From the NCBI GenBank assembly GCA_963847735.1, contig CAWKAV010000022.1, positions 124,001 through 188,000 on the forward strand: 64,000 nt of DNA, read 5' to 3'. Source of the stretch: CAWKAV01 sp963847735 (GTDB lineage: Bacteria; Desulfobacterota; Desulfuromonadia; Desulfuromonadales; BM103). The position numbers and the translations under genes are program-made. The notes below the pieces were generated by a model. The model had not been told where the DNA came from. It searched no databases and saw only the letters and a program-made list of their open reading frames with translations. This document shows positions 7,650 to 17,450 of this stretch, in pieces. Position 1 is the first letter of the stretch, and every line of letters begins with the position of its first letter.

Positions 7650-8588
7650 TTAAATGTCATAGAATTCTGCAATCAACTGTCGAATTGTAACAAAGTCGCC
7701 AGAGGATTCAAGCCAAATAATTGATTTGTCTTTACGAAACCAGGTCAATTGTTGTTTCGCGTATCTCCGTGTAGATTGTTTGAGGTCGTAAACAGCCTCA
7801 TCAAGGGAGATTTCTTGACGCAGCACCGCGAAAGCCTGGCGGTAACCGATCGTGCGCAGCGCTTTCAGGGACGGATCATAACCTGCCTGCAACAATTCTT
7901 CAGCCTCCTTGAGCAAGCCATTTTCAAACATCATCTCGGCGCGTTGTTCAACACGTTGATATAGCTCTTTGCGCTCAAGGTTTAAGCCGATTTTAAGGGT
8001 ACGATAAGGCTGGCCGCGAAAACCATGTTCATCCTGCAACACCGAAATGGAGGAACCTGCGTCATGCACCTCGAGAGCACGAACAATCCTGACCAGGTCG
8101 TTGGGATGCAGGCGGGCCGCAGATTCCGGATCGACGGTGGCGAGTTCGGCGTACAGCACGTGGCTGCCCTCCCTCTCAGCCCTGTCATGCAAGCGCTGGC
8201 GAAGCTCCTGATTTGCGCCGGGGGCATGCAGCAGCCCTTCGGTAAGGGCGCGTATATACAGACCGGTGCCGCCCACCAGGAATGGCCGTTTGCTGCGTCG
8301 ACAGATATCGGTCATGGCCTCTTCAGCGAGGTTCACAAAGTGCGCAGCGTTAAACTCTTCATTCGGCCAGGCGATGTCAATCAGATGATGACGGGCTCGC
8401 TGCTGCTCCTGTTTGGTCGGTTTGGCGGTACCGATATCCATCAGTCGGTAGAGCTGCCTGGAATCAGCAGAAATTATTTCGCCGTCAAAGCTTTCAGCCA
8501 GGTCGAGAGCCAGTGTCGTTTTGCCGACCGCGGTGGGTCCGCAGATGACGAGCAGGGCCGGTCGGTTATCTGCAAAGTTCGACAACAT
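7650..8588 (-). CDS. miaA: tRNA dimethylallyltransferase MiaA
   Basis: A 312-residue protein. The N-terminal P-loop (CGPTAVGKTTLALDLA), the DSRQLYRLMDIGTAKP substrate motif and the VGGTGLYIRALTEG segment identify MiaA. It transfers dimethylallyl to the N6 of A37 in tRNAs that read UNN codons. The C-terminus keeps TIGYRQ and the KQSTRRYAKQQLTWFRKD motif. Its ATG overlaps the last base of the mutL stop (TAATG), so mutL and miaA are translationally coupled. Confidence 0.97.
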   Translation of the reverse strand: MLSNFADNRPALLVICGPTAVGKTTLALDLAESFDGEIISADSRQLYRLMDIGTAKPTKQEQQRARHHLIDIAWPNEEFNAAHFVNLAEEAMTDICRRSKRPFLVGGTGLYIRALTEGLLHAPGANQELRQRLHDRAEREGSHVLYAELATVDPESAARLHPNDLVRIVRALEVHDAGSSISVLQDEHGFRGQPYRTLKIGLNLERKELYQRVEQRAEMMFENGLLKEAEELLQAGYDPSLKALRTIGYRQAFAVLRQEISLDEAVYDLKQSTRRYAKQQLTWFRKDKSIIWLESSGDFVTIRQLIAEFYDI

Positions 8589-10381
8589 TATCCTCGATGA
8601 AAAAGCTTCTCAATCTCTCGTTTCGACAATCGATGCATGACCGGTCGCCCGTGTGGGCAGCAACTTCCAAAATCAATGCCGGCAAGATCCTGCAACAATT
8701 GCTGCATTTCACTCTGGGACAGGGCCTGGTTGGCCCGGACCATGCTGTGACAGGCAATAACAGCCAGAACACGTTCCATCTCATCATCAAGTTGTCCGGC
8801 ACGCCCGATCTCATTCAGTTCTCCGGCAAGGTCGCGTACCAGGCGTTCGGCATCAACGTCAGCGGCGAGTGCCGGAACAGTTTTCACGGTAAAAGATCGG
8901 CCGCCGAAAGCTTCGACTTCAAATCCAAAACGCATCAGGTCATTCAGATGCTCAGCCAAAACAGCCGCCTCACGATGATCGAGTTCCAGGACGACCGGGA
9001 AAAGCAGGCTCTGGCTGGCTATGCCATCCGACGCCAGCTGCTTGCGAAGGTGCTCAAAACCGACACGTTCATGAGCTGCGTGCTGGTCGATCAGGACCAG
9101 TTCATCATTCACCTGGCAAAGCAGATAGCTGTTAAGGTACTGACCGATGATACGCCAACCCTCGGGCATGGCCGCTCTTTGGCCCTGTTCATGTGACCAT
9201 CCTGTCATCTCACCCTTAACGGTGGAGACTGCAGGAGGCACAGCGACTGAGGCAACTTTGTCATTGAAAGCCGCCAGGGATTCCTGAACGCTCTCGCGAT
9301 AGTCTCTTTGCGAGGGACCGGTAACAGCCGGCGCGGCGACAAGGCCCAAAGGCCGGGGATGCCCTGGGACCATGGCAGGTTCAAAAGCTCCCTGCTGCAG
9401 GCGCTCCCGCAGGGCCGCAACGATAAAATCATGGACCTGATGTTGATTACGAAAACGAACCTCATGTTTGGTGGGATGGACATTGACATCGACCATTGCC
9501 GGAGGCATATCGATAAACAACACGGCAATCGGGTATCGCCGTTTTTCGAGCAGGGACCGATAAGCTTCGAGGATAGCGTGTTGAACAACCTTATCGCGCA
9601 CGAACCGGCCATTCACATAAGTATAGATCTGACCGGTGCTGGAGCGGCTGATCCCGGGAGCTCCCAGCAGGCCGATCAGCATCTCGCCATTGCCGGAATC
9701 TGCTTCGACTGGCAGGAGATCAGTGGCGATGGGACGTCCAAGCAACGCAGCAACCCGCTCCTCAAGATGGTTGTGCCGATAAGCTTCAAGGAAAGTGCGC
9801 CCATTGTGCGACAAACGGAAATGAATATCAGGACGTGAGAGAGCGAGGCGGGAGACAACATCGGCAATATGACCGAACTCCGTTTCCTCTTTGCGCAGGA
9901 ATTTGCGGCGTCCCGGGGTATTAAAGAAAAGGTTTCGAACCTCGACGACGGTTCCGGGCGCAGCTCCGACCGCATCGGCCTGGCGAATAACACCACCCTC
10001 GGCGTAAATCTGCCAACCGGAATCATCTTCGACAGAACGGGTGGTCAGACGCAGTCGGCACACGGAAGCAATGGCTGGCAGGGCTTCGCCGCGAAAGCCC
10101 ATCGTGTGCAGGGCAAACAGGTCGGCGGCGCTTTTAATCTTGCTGGTGGCATGGCGTTCCAGGCAAAGGAAAGCATCATCCTTTTGCATGCCGTGACCAT
10201 TGTCGGTTACCTGGATAAGGGACTGACCACCCTTTTCAATGTCCACAAGGATTTCTGTGGCAGAAGCGTCCAGGGAATTTTCAATCAACTCCTTGACGAC
10301 CGATGCCGGTCGCTCGACCACCTCACCGGCAGCGATCTGATTGGCGAGATGTTCAGGCAGGATTTGAATTCTACGGCTCAT
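8588..10381 (-). CDS. mutL: DNA mismatch repair protein MutL
   Basis: A 597-residue protein. The start is ATG at 10381 (MSRRIQILPEHLANQIAAGEV); an upstream in-frame extension is spurious. GHKL ATPase motifs are clear: ELIENSLDA, DNGHGM, RGEALPAIASV, and GTVVEVRNLFFNTPGRRKF. The C-terminal dimerisation domain (LLCQVNDELVLIDQHAAHERV) ends with CCPHGRPVMHRLSKREIEKLF. It lacks a DQHAx2Ex4E match, keeping only DQHAAHERVGFE, and endonuclease activity is possible because the CPHGRP motif is present. MutL links MutS mismatch recognition to strand removal. Confidence 0.97.
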   Translation of the reverse strand: MSRRIQILPEHLANQIAAGEVVERPASVVKELIENSLDASATEILVDIEKGGQSLIQVTDNGHGMQKDDAFLCLERHATSKIKSAADLFALHTMGFRGEALPAIASVCRLRLTTRSVEDDSGWQIYAEGGVIRQADAVGAAPGTVVEVRNLFFNTPGRRKFLRKEETEFGHIADVVSRLALSRPDIHFRLSHNGRTFLEAYRHNHLEERVAALLGRPIATDLLPVEADSGNGEMLIGLLGAPGISRSSTGQIYTYVNGRFVRDKVVQHAILEAYRSLLEKRRYPIAVLFIDMPPAMVDVNVHPTKHEVRFRNQHQVHDFIVAALRERLQQGAFEPAMVPGHPRPLGLVAAPAVTGPSQRDYRESVQESLAAFNDKVASVAVPPAVSTVKGEMTGWSHEQGQRAAMPEGWRIIGQYLNSYLLCQVNDELVLIDQHAAHERVGFEHLRKQLASDGIASQSLLFPVVLELDHREAAVLAEHLNDLMRFGFEVEAFGGRSFTVKTVPALAADVDAERLVRDLAGELNEIGRAGQLDDEMERVLAVIACHSMVRANQALSQSEMQQLLQDLAGIDFGSCCPHGRPVMHRLSKREIEKLFHRG

Positions 10382-10442
10382 ATCTTGAAGATTCCACGCG
10401 TGCAGATGATAACGGGCCAGAGGGGTCGTTTTGTCACGAAAA

Positions 10443-10482
10443 CAAAAAGCCAGCCCGGGAGAAATCACGCTCCTGGCTGGCC
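10443..10482 (-). terminator. rho-independent terminator of the ExeA-like gene
   Basis: A GC-rich hairpin with arms GCCAGCC...GGGAG and CTCC...TGGCTGGC. On the minus strand it is followed by TTTTTGTTTT. It lies just past the stop of the ExeA-like gene and before mutL, so mutL probably has its own promoter. Confidence 0.75.
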
Positions 10483-10502
10483 TGAAACGTCAAAAAGTCA
10501 GT

Positions 10503-11405
10503 TCATTGCTTTCGTTCCAGCCGATCTAGAATGCTCTCTATTTCAGTCAGTTCACTCGATGACTTATCCTGCGGACGTTCCGTGAGAGGTTGCGGCAAAA
10601 GGCCAAGATCGCCGGCGACACTATGGGCAATCCGGTTGTCAACTTTACTCATTTTGCGCAGATAAGCTTCAAAAAGACAATTATCGCTGATCGTATTGAT
10701 CAGGCGCGGGACTCCTCCTGCATAACGATGAATGATGGGAATCACCTCATCATCGTAAAGCATCTGCCGAGCCCCGGCAATCTGCAGGCGGTGTTTGATA
10801 TATGAGGTTGTCGTCTCCACCGTCATCGATTTGAGGTGAAATTTGACTGCAACTCTTTGCGCCAGAGGTTCATCCAATGCCAGGCAATCTTCCAATTCGG
10901 GCAAACCGAAAAAAACTATATTCAACAGCTTCTTGCCCGGCACTTCCAGATTCAGCAAACCACGAAATTCTTCCATCAGTTGACGGCTCTGTAGCATCTG
11001 TGCCTCATCGATCAGCACAACGGCCCGTCGTCCTTCATCCTCGATTTCAAGAAGCCTGATGTAGAGTTGTTTGAGGAGCGTCAGACGGTCACCAACCGGT
11101 TCCTTGACCCCAAGTTGCAGAGCAATCCGGGTCAGAATCCATTCAGGGGTGATTCCGGAATGCACCATCACCAGCAGGGAGGACTCGTAACGATCCTCGG
11201 GAAGGTTGTCGAGCATGCGGCGGGCAAGAGTTGTTTTGCCGGTGCCAACCCCCCCGACCAGGACGGCGAGACCTTTGTTGGAGTCAACTGCGTACATCAA
11301 ACGCAACAGGGCCTGGCTGTGTTGATCACTGTTAAAATAAAAACGGGCGTCCGGAGCGTTGGAAAAAGGTTCCCGGGCAAGCCTGTAATGTTGAAGATAA
11401 CTCAT
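10503..11405 (-). CDS. ExeA/GspA-like AAA ATPase
   Basis: A 300-residue protein. It has Walker A GGVGTGKT (residues 51-58), Walker B RRAVVLIDEAQML and the arginine region GVPRLINTISDNCLFEAYL typical of ExeA/GspA family ATPases. The start SYLQHYRLAREPFSNAPD is characteristic: in this family YxxxF.L.EpPF precedes the P-loop. ExeA-type proteins help insert secretin multimers by remodelling peptidoglycan, but this copy lacks the C-terminal peptidoglycan-binding domain and has no membrane segment. It sits 21 bases downstream of the large acidic TPR gene, which may be a partner. Confidence 0.85.
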   Translation of the reverse strand: MSYLQHYRLAREPFSNAPDARFYFNSDQHSQALLRLMYAVDSNKGLAVLVGGVGTGKTTLARRMLDNLPEDRYESSLLVMVHSGITPEWILTRIALQLGVKEPVGDRLTLLKQLYIRLLEIEDEGRRAVVLIDEAQMLQSRQLMEEFRGLLNLEVPGKKLLNIVFFGLPELEDCLALDEPLAQRVAVKFHLKSMTVETTTSYIKHRLQIAGARQMLYDDEVIPIIHRYAGGVPRLINTISDNCLFEAYLRKMSKVDNRIAHSVAGDLGLLPQPLTERPQDKSSSELTEIESILDRLERKQ

Positions 11406-11426
11406 AACCTTTCTGAACCTTCTTGC

Positions 11427-14057
11427 CTAAACGTAAGAGACGCGGTCCCGGTTCCCTTGCGGACCGTCATCGTCATCGGAACCATCGATTAACCCCAACT
11501 CTTTACGTAAATTTTTTATAATATCAGAGACATCGCGGTAGAATGAATCCTGTTCAGAAACCAGCTGGAAAAATTCGAAGGCTTCAAGCAACTGGCCGTT
11601 CACCTGATGGAGCATGCCCATTTCAAAATTAAGGAGCATCCGCTCTTCGTCGCCAAGACCTTGGTGGGCCAGGCCACTCCTGAACACTGCCATGGCGGCA
11701 TCGGTTTGCCCTGCTTCCATGTGGCACTGTCCGGTCAGGGTGATGCAGTCAAGGGTGCGCGTCGAATCTTTGCTCGCCTTGTCAAACTCGGCGATCGCAT
11801 CATCGTAAAGGCCCATCTCTTTGTAAGCGATGCCGAGATTGTAATGTGACTCCGTATCGGAAGAGTCTATCTCCGAGACCAGTTTCTGCTCAACATCGTC
11901 CTCATGAACAAGACCATCAAACGAATCGAGAAAATCTGTGGCATCTAGTAGTTCATCATCCCGCAGATCTGCCATAAGATCGGCAAAGACCGTACTGTCC
12001 GACTCAGCTTCTGCCGCCTGTCGTCCCCGCATGATTTGATCCATTTTCTCATACAGAACCGGCAATCCGGGACGATATTCCATCAGAGTCTGGACAACCC
12101 TCTCGGCATCATCATACAACCCCTGCTGCAGATAGAATTCAGCTTCTTCCAGTTCTGCCTCAACATTAAGGGCCGCAGAAAAGGCTGCTCTGCCGGAAGG
12201 TGCTTCAACAACCGGGGCCTCAGAATCTTCAATTACATCGAGATCTTCAATCTCCGCCAACATTTCGAGTTCTTCGATTTCATCCAACTCATCGAGATCT
12301 TCAATCCTTTCCAGAGGCTCGAGTTCCTCAAATTCCTCCAGCCCCCTATCTTCCTCTTCCACCTCTTCTACGAAAGCGGAGAAATCGTCTAATAACAGAT
12401 CTTCCCGAGATTCAGATTCATCTGCAATAAACTCGCCCCCATCAACAGCTTCAGGAATAACTTCAGAACCTTCTGAGACAGCATGAATTTCTGATTCTAT
12501 TGCCAGTTCTTCACTTGTTGCTCCGACTTCGCTGCAAAGCTTATCTTCGACTTCGCCAGCAGATTCTTCGTCAACTTCCCTGTTGTACGCGTCATCAAGG
12601 ATTTCTTCAACGAAGACCTCGTCATCGGCTACAAGTTCCTCTTCAAAATCAAGTTCAAAGTCATCCAGTTCGCCGAGATCAATTTCAATTTCTATTTCGT
12701 CATCCTCGACAGCCTCGGCAGGCACTGCGGTCTCTTCCTCATGAATCGACCCGGCGATTTCTTCAACAGGAGAGTCCGCACTCTCAACCTGATCCATGGG
12801 GATTTCAAGGTCAAGGTCAAGGTCAAGATCAAGGGCGAGATCCGGGCCGAACCATGCAGTGTCGCTTTTCACCGGCGGCTGATCTTCAACATCGAATGAT
12901 GACGCATCAACGGCAAGGGCATCTTCTTCGTCAACCACATACGGCGTTGCTGAATCTAATGTCGGTTCATCGGACGAGGCGTAAGCCGGGACGTTTTCAG
13001 TCTCTATCGAGGCCTTTGCAGGCAAGTCATCTTTCCCATTTTGCTGATCCCCAGCGGCATCATAGAGAGCAGACAGGGTTTCAGCCACGATCGGGTCGCC
13101 GGCGAGAAGCACCTTAAGTTCCTCATAGAGCCCCTGCAAAACAGAACCTCGTCCGGCAAGAAGAAAAGTCTCTTTCCATTCTTCAAGCCGATCCCTGGCC
13201 CGGGTCACCTCGCCAGCATTCAGGCAGATCCGCACGTAGAATTCACGGAGGTCAAGGTCGCCTTCTTTCTGTTTCAACAGATGTTTAAGGGTCAGGCGGG
13301 CATTGGCGAAATCCTTATTTAAAACATAAGCATCCGTCAGAAATTTAATAATTTCGGGATCTTCAGGGGAATGTTTCAGAAGGTTTTTCAGTACCTGAAT
13401 GGCTTTATCAGATGAACCATTATTGAGCAGGGCCCGGGCAAGAGGCAAATGTGAAATTCCATCCTCGGGGCAAATATCGAGGAACCGCTCATAGAGCTTG
13501 ATGATTTTTGTATATTCACCTTTGGCATCGAGAACATCAATGATCGACTGAAATTTTTCATAGGCCTCTTCGGTCCGACCGGAGACGGCATAACATTCTG
13601 CAACTTTGGCCGAAAAGTTCAGATTATCAGGATCGAGGGTCAGCATCTTCTCCAACACCTCGATAACCTCAGCATGCATATTTTTTTTATCGTAGAAAGC
13701 AGCCAGGTTGCGGTATTCGGTCAACGCATTGCCGATCAGGCCCTGTTTCTCATTGAGTTCTGCCAGACGGTAGTAGATCTTCACCTGGGTAGGATCAATC
13801 TTCTGCATCTGCTTGAAAACAGCAATTGCCTTGAGATAGAAACCTGTTTCCGTGAAATGCCTGGCAACTGCCTCGTACTCTACCAGCGCTTCTTCGTTAC
13901 GTTTCTCTCGACTGAACAATTCGGCAAGTTTCTGCTTATTGCGCATGTCCTTGGGAAACGCATCGACAAGCTTTCGATATTCATCGATCGCCTTCGGCAG
14001 TTGTCCCTTCGAAAGGAACTTCTGGGCACTTGTGAGGAGTTTTTCTTTATTTGCCAA
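11427..14057 (-). CDS. large TPR protein with an acidic central region
   Basis: An 876-residue protein in three parts. Residues ~1-330 are TPR repeats (AIDEYRKLVDAFPKD, YRLAELNEKQGLIGNALTEY). Residues ~350-640 are extremely rich in Glu and Asp (for example EIEIEIDLGELDDFELDFEE), probably disordered. The remaining part returns to TPR (ESHYNLGIAYKEMGLYDDAI). No signal peptide or membrane helix is visible. Large acidic TPR proteins next to ExeA-like ATPases occur in Geobacter relatives, and a scaffold role in a secretion or pilus pathway is only inferred. A hexanucleotide repeat at 12805-12834 encodes Leu-Asp dipeptides within the acidic part. Confidence 0.85.
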   Translation of the reverse strand: MANKEKLLTSAQKFLSKGQLPKAIDEYRKLVDAFPKDMRNKQKLAELFSREKRNEEALVEYEAVARHFTETGFYLKAIAVFKQMQKIDPTQVKIYYRLAELNEKQGLIGNALTEYRNLAAFYDKKNMHAEVIEVLEKMLTLDPDNLNFSAKVAECYAVSGRTEEAYEKFQSIIDVLDAKGEYTKIIKLYERFLDICPEDGISHLPLARALLNNGSSDKAIQVLKNLLKHSPEDPEIIKFLTDAYVLNKDFANARLTLKHLLKQKEGDLDLREFYVRICLNAGEVTRARDRLEEWKETFLLAGRGSVLQGLYEELKVLLAGDPIVAETLSALYDAAGDQQNGKDDLPAKASIETENVPAYASSDEPTLDSATPYVVDEEDALAVDASSFDVEDQPPVKSDTAWFGPDLALDLDLDLDLEIPMDQVESADSPVEEIAGSIHEEETAVPAEAVEDDEIEIEIDLGELDDFELDFEEELVADDEVFVEEILDDAYNREVDEESAGEVEDKLCSEVGATSEELAIESEIHAVSEGSEVIPEAVDGGEFIADESESREDLLLDDFSAFVEEVEEEDRGLEEFEELEPLERIEDLDELDEIEELEMLAEIEDLDVIEDSEAPVVEAPSGRAAFSAALNVEAELEEAEFYLQQGLYDDAERVVQTLMEYRPGLPVLYEKMDQIMRGRQAAEAESDSTVFADLMADLRDDELLDATDFLDSFDGLVHEDDVEQKLVSEIDSSDTESHYNLGIAYKEMGLYDDAIAEFDKASKDSTRTLDCITLTGQCHMEAGQTDAAMAVFRSGLAHQGLGDEERMLLNFEMGMLHQVNGQLLEAFEFFQLVSEQDSFYRDVSDIIKNLRKELGLIDGSDDDDGPQGNRDRVSYV
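12805..12834. repeat. TCAAGR hexanucleotide tandem repeat, five copies
   Basis: Five consecutive copies of TCAAGG (one TCAAGA) lie inside the acidic segment of the TPR gene and encode alternating Leu and Asp. Because the unit is six bases, copy-number changes would keep the frame and only change the length of the acidic linker. Confidence 0.85.
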
Positions 14058-14182
14058 GAGATCTTCCTATTAAGTTTATGACAAAACAAATAAGCGGTAA
14101 TACTAAACGAAGAACTCCGAAACAGTCAAGGGCACAATAACGAAGTCAGTCGCGGATTTTCTTTAAAAAACAACGGAGTAGA

Positions 14183-15586
14183 TCACTCTTCACAGGAAAG
14201 GATTCGCGGCCTGAGACAGGATTTCAACGAATCATACTCTTTTGCTGTTTCTTCGTAGCCCTGCCGCCCCATCAATGCGTAGGTCAACAGCTTGCCCTCC
14301 TCAACTCCGGGTTGATCCAGGGGATTGACATCAAACAGGAATCCGGCGAAAAGGGTCTGCACCTCGAACATATAGATAAGCGCGCCGACAGTCTCCGCGG
14401 TCACCATGGGAAGGTGGATTGCACAGTTGGGCCGCTTATTTTTGGTCAAAGCCGCAGCAGTCGCCTGCTGCTCCACGCTGATCAACTCTGCCATAGTATG
14501 TCCCGCCAAGTAGGCCATGCCGGGTGCGGCGTCATATCCCGGCATTTGTAGCTTCCGCTCAAATTGATCGACAACAATAAAAGTCACGACTTTGTCGAAA
14601 GGTCCCTCCATATAAAGCTGCACCTGTGAGTGCTGGTCTGTGGTGCCGAGAGCATTAACCGGCGTTGGCCCGACATGACGCAGCGATCCATCGGTGCCAA
14701 CCTTTTTGCCCAGACTTTCTGCCCACAGTTGACGAAACCAGTCGGCAACATCTTTCAAGCGGTCGCTGTAAGGCATCAGAACCGAGATTTTCAAGCCTTT
14801 CTGGTAAGCGAGGTATTGCAGCGCCGCGCTCAGATAGGCCGGATTGGTCTCAAGATCATCGTGACAGACAAATTGCGAAAAGTCGGCAGCCCCTTTAAGG
14901 AGCGCGGAGACGTCAATCCCCGCGCACGCCAACGGAAGCAACCCAACCGGCGTAAAAGCACTAAACCTGCCACCGACTCCGGCAGGGATCGCGCAGCTGC
15001 GATATCCTTCCTGTTCAGCCAGTTGCCGCAGGACACCACTTTCCGGGTCGGTAATCAGGATAAAATGATCTCGGAAACGATCACCGACGCTCTCTTCAAC
15101 CCATTGTCGTGCCACCAGGAACTGACTGGTCGTCTCGACAGTGGTTCCCGATTTGCTGATCACCAGGAAGCAGGTTTTTGCAGGGTTGCAAAGATCCAGA
15201 CGGGCCGAGAAACCGTCCGGATCGACATTGTCGAGCACAAAAAGACGGGGCAAACCGTCCCGCCGTTGTTTATCCTGCAGGTTGTGCCCATAGCGCAGTG
15301 CATTAAAAATGGCCGTAGTTGCCAGCGCGGAGCCGCCGATTCCAAGCACAACAAGGTTGTCGAAGTTCTCCTGCACCTGCCTGGCAAGACGCGTGACTTC
15401 CTCTACAGCTTCAAGGTCGAACGGCAACTCGAAAAAAGGCAGCTCGCCGTTCTCGCGCTGAATCCTGATCCGCTGATGAATCTGCCTGGTCCGGTCGATA
15501 AGCCCGGCGACATCTTCGTCGCGGATACCGAATTCAGAACCGACGGCATCCATCATCATATTGGTATAATCGATGGAAATCTTCAT
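14183..15586 (-). CDS. pgi: glucose-6-phosphate isomerase
   Basis: A 467-residue protein. ATG at 15586 (MKISIDYTNMMMDAVG) with GGGAG just upstream is chosen; a longer in-frame start lies in the intergenic region. PGI signatures are visible: VVLGIGGSALATTAIF, VISKSGTTVETTSQF, VGGRFSAFTPVGLLPLA and the C-terminal DQPGVEEGK. It interconverts glucose-6-phosphate and fructose-6-phosphate. The size matches the shorter bacterial PGI group rather than the ~550-residue enterobacterial form. It is 43 bases downstream of the pseudouridine synthase gene. Confidence 0.96.
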   Translation of the reverse strand: MKISIDYTNMMMDAVGSEFGIRDEDVAGLIDRTRQIHQRIRIQRENGELPFFELPFDLEAVEEVTRLARQVQENFDNLVVLGIGGSALATTAIFNALRYGHNLQDKQRRDGLPRLFVLDNVDPDGFSARLDLCNPAKTCFLVISKSGTTVETTSQFLVARQWVEESVGDRFRDHFILITDPESGVLRQLAEQEGYRSCAIPAGVGGRFSAFTPVGLLPLACAGIDVSALLKGAADFSQFVCHDDLETNPAYLSAALQYLAYQKGLKISVLMPYSDRLKDVADWFRQLWAESLGKKVGTDGSLRHVGPTPVNALGTTDQHSQVQLYMEGPFDKVVTFIVVDQFERKLQMPGYDAAPGMAYLAGHTMAELISVEQQATAAALTKNKRPNCAIHLPMVTAETVGALIYMFEVQTLFAGFLFDVNPLDQPGVEEGKLLTYALMGRQGYEETAKEYDSLKSCLRPRILSCEE

Positions 15587-15629
15587 AATCACTCCCAAAC
15601 AAGCTGATTTTGGCTCTTGTGTAACGTCA

Positions 15630-16352
15630 TTATGACTTACCGCCAAGCCTTTTCAAACGGGCAACTTCCTGATCAGTCAGCTTACGCGTCTGCCCCGCTG
15701 CCAGCCCGTCCAGATTCAAAAAAGCATAACCGGTGCGAACCAGGCGACTGACCTGGCAGCCCAGAGCTTCGCACATGCGTCGCACCTGACGATTTCGTCC
15801 TTCGTGGATAGTCAGTTCAAACCATGTGTGCCCGCCGCGAACCCGCAGGTTGGCAACCTTTGCCGGGGCGGTCACGCCCTCTTCAAGGGGCACGCCCTCT
15901 TGCAGCAGTCTTTTTGATTCTGCGGAGATATGGCCATGCACCTTGACCAGGTATGTCTTGTCAATCTGGTGACTCGGGTGAGCCAGGCGATTAGCCAGGG
16001 CACCATCGTTGGTCATCAGCAGCAGCCCGGAAGTATTAATATCAAGACGACCGACCGGAAAAAGTCGCACAGCCAGATCACGAACAAGATCCGTCACGAC
16101 CGGTCGACCTTCAGGATCGCTCAGAGTCGTGACAGTGCCCAGGGGCTTGTTGAGGAGGACATAGACCAGATCTTCAGCGGCTTTAAGGGGTTTATCATCA
16201 ATCAGCAGGCGATTCGTATCCGTATCGGCTTTGTCACCCAATTTTGCAATTTGACCATCAACACGAACCCTGCCCGCAGCAATCAGTTCCTCGGCAGATC
16301 GTCGGGAGCAATATCCCGCCGCCGCAATTATTTTCTGTAATCGCTGCTGCAT
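15630..16352 (-). CDS. rluB: pseudouridine synthase, RsuA/RluB family
   Basis: A 240-residue protein. The N-terminal S4 RNA-binding domain reads MQQRLQKIIAAAGYCSRRSA then AGRVRVDGQIAKLGDKAD. The catalytic motif GRLDINTSGLLL has the nucleophilic Asp, and the C-terminus has EGRNRQVRRMCEALGCQVSRL. These place it in the RsuA/RluB/RluE/RluF family, which modifies rRNA. RluB (23S rRNA position 2605) is the commonest member outside the gammaproteobacteria, but the exact target cannot be fixed from sequence alone. Confidence 0.92.
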   Translation of the reverse strand: MQQRLQKIIAAAGYCSRRSAEELIAAGRVRVDGQIAKLGDKADTDTNRLLIDDKPLKAAEDLVYVLLNKPLGTVTTLSDPEGRPVVTDLVRDLAVRLFPVGRLDINTSGLLLMTNDGALANRLAHPSHQIDKTYLVKVHGHISAESKRLLQEGVPLEEGVTAPAKVANLRVRGGHTWFELTIHEGRNRQVRRMCEALGCQVSRLVRTGYAFLNLDGLAAGQTRKLTDQEVARLKRLGGKS

Positions 16353-16391
16353 GGTCTCAATTCGAAATAACTGTTACAGGGCAAGATAAAC

Positions 16392-17345
16392 TCAGTGATT
16401 GAGGGCCGCAAACAGGAGACGATGCAGAACCTCAGACAATTCAGTATTGTCCTCACCTTTTTCGAACAACGCGGTCAAATCGGAGAAAACCCCGCAGTAA
16501 TGGTTGACCAGGCGCGGTTTGTCTGTGGCCAGGTTAAAAATCAGTTTGTCCTGGTCAACCATACTCAACGTCGCCAGCTCTTTGGCATGATTCAGCTCGA
16601 CTATGCCGCCTTCGTAGCGCAGCCGCGTGGATTTATAGTTCTTGCCCAGGGTCCAGTTAGTGTCAACCATACCGTAGCCTGTTTTGCCCTGCTCAACAAA
16701 GCTATAGAGGCCCAGCCCCTGCACCTGGGCACAGGGTAGAGAAGAGATAACGGTCATACGGCCGTCAATCAGACTAATGGAGGCAGGATCGATCAGTCGG
16801 GACAGGGCGCTGAGACCGCTTGCGCCGCTATCAGTCCAGGCCCCGGCCTTGCCAACGGCGCCGAGAGTCAGTTTGCCGTCAATGTAATAGGGGTCCGCAA
16901 AGCAGGTATCAAAACCCAGCAGCGCCCCGAGATCAAAATTGCGTGCTTCACGCTGCTCGCGCCACCAGTCGATCTCACGGCCATAAGCCGGATGAAACGC
17001 GGTGTACAGGGGCAATTTGCGCGTACGCGCGGCGGTCAACAGAGCATCCATCTCGGACGGGCTGGTGCAGAGCGGCTTTTCGACAATCGCGATACGGTCG
17101 GACTCAATAACCTGCATGGCCACTTCGAAATGCGTCGACGTTGGTGTTGAAACAAGAAAGGCATCGGCATGCGATTTCTGCAGCATCTTTTGCAGGTTAT
17201 CGTGAAACTGCACGCTGCCGGGCAGCTCCTCGGCCTTGTTCAGGTCCAGGTCGTGGGCATCGATCAGCTTGATGCCTTTGGTATGAGTAATTGCCTGCAT
17301 CTGGTAGTTGGCAATCTTGCCGATGCCGATCAGCGCTATCTGCAT
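16392..17345 (-). CDS. Gfo/Idh/MocA-family oxidoreductase
   Basis: A 317-residue protein with an N-terminal Rossmann fold (MQIALIGIGKIANYQMQAI), an LVSTPTSTHFEVAMQVIES strand and the family's EKPLC motif near residue 95. This pattern is diagnostic of NAD(P)-dependent Gfo/Idh/MocA enzymes, which act on sugars or similar polyols. The region GALLGFDTCFADPYYIDGK follows in the C-terminal sheet domain. The substrate is unknown. It lies between rluB and the BioD-like gene on the same strand. Confidence 0.88.
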   Translation of the reverse strand: MQIALIGIGKIANYQMQAITHTKGIKLIDAHDLDLNKAEELPGSVQFHDNLQKMLQKSHADAFLVSTPTSTHFEVAMQVIESDRIAIVEKPLCTSPSEMDALLTAARTRKLPLYTAFHPAYGREIDWWREQREARNFDLGALLGFDTCFADPYYIDGKLTLGAVGKAGAWTDSGASGLSALSRLIDPASISLIDGRMTVISSLPCAQVQGLGLYSFVEQGKTGYGMVDTNWTLGKNYKSTRLRYEGGIVELNHAKELATLSMVDQDKLIFNLATDKPRLVNHYCGVFSDLTALFEKGEDNTELSEVLHRLLFAALNH

Positions 17346-17450
17346 AAATTCCTGCTCCTGTTCATTACTATCATCAGTTGATTCTTTAATTGTCGCGCGT
17401 CAGTAGAACATATTTTTGAAAGTATTTCACGCAAAAGCAGCCGTAGAACC

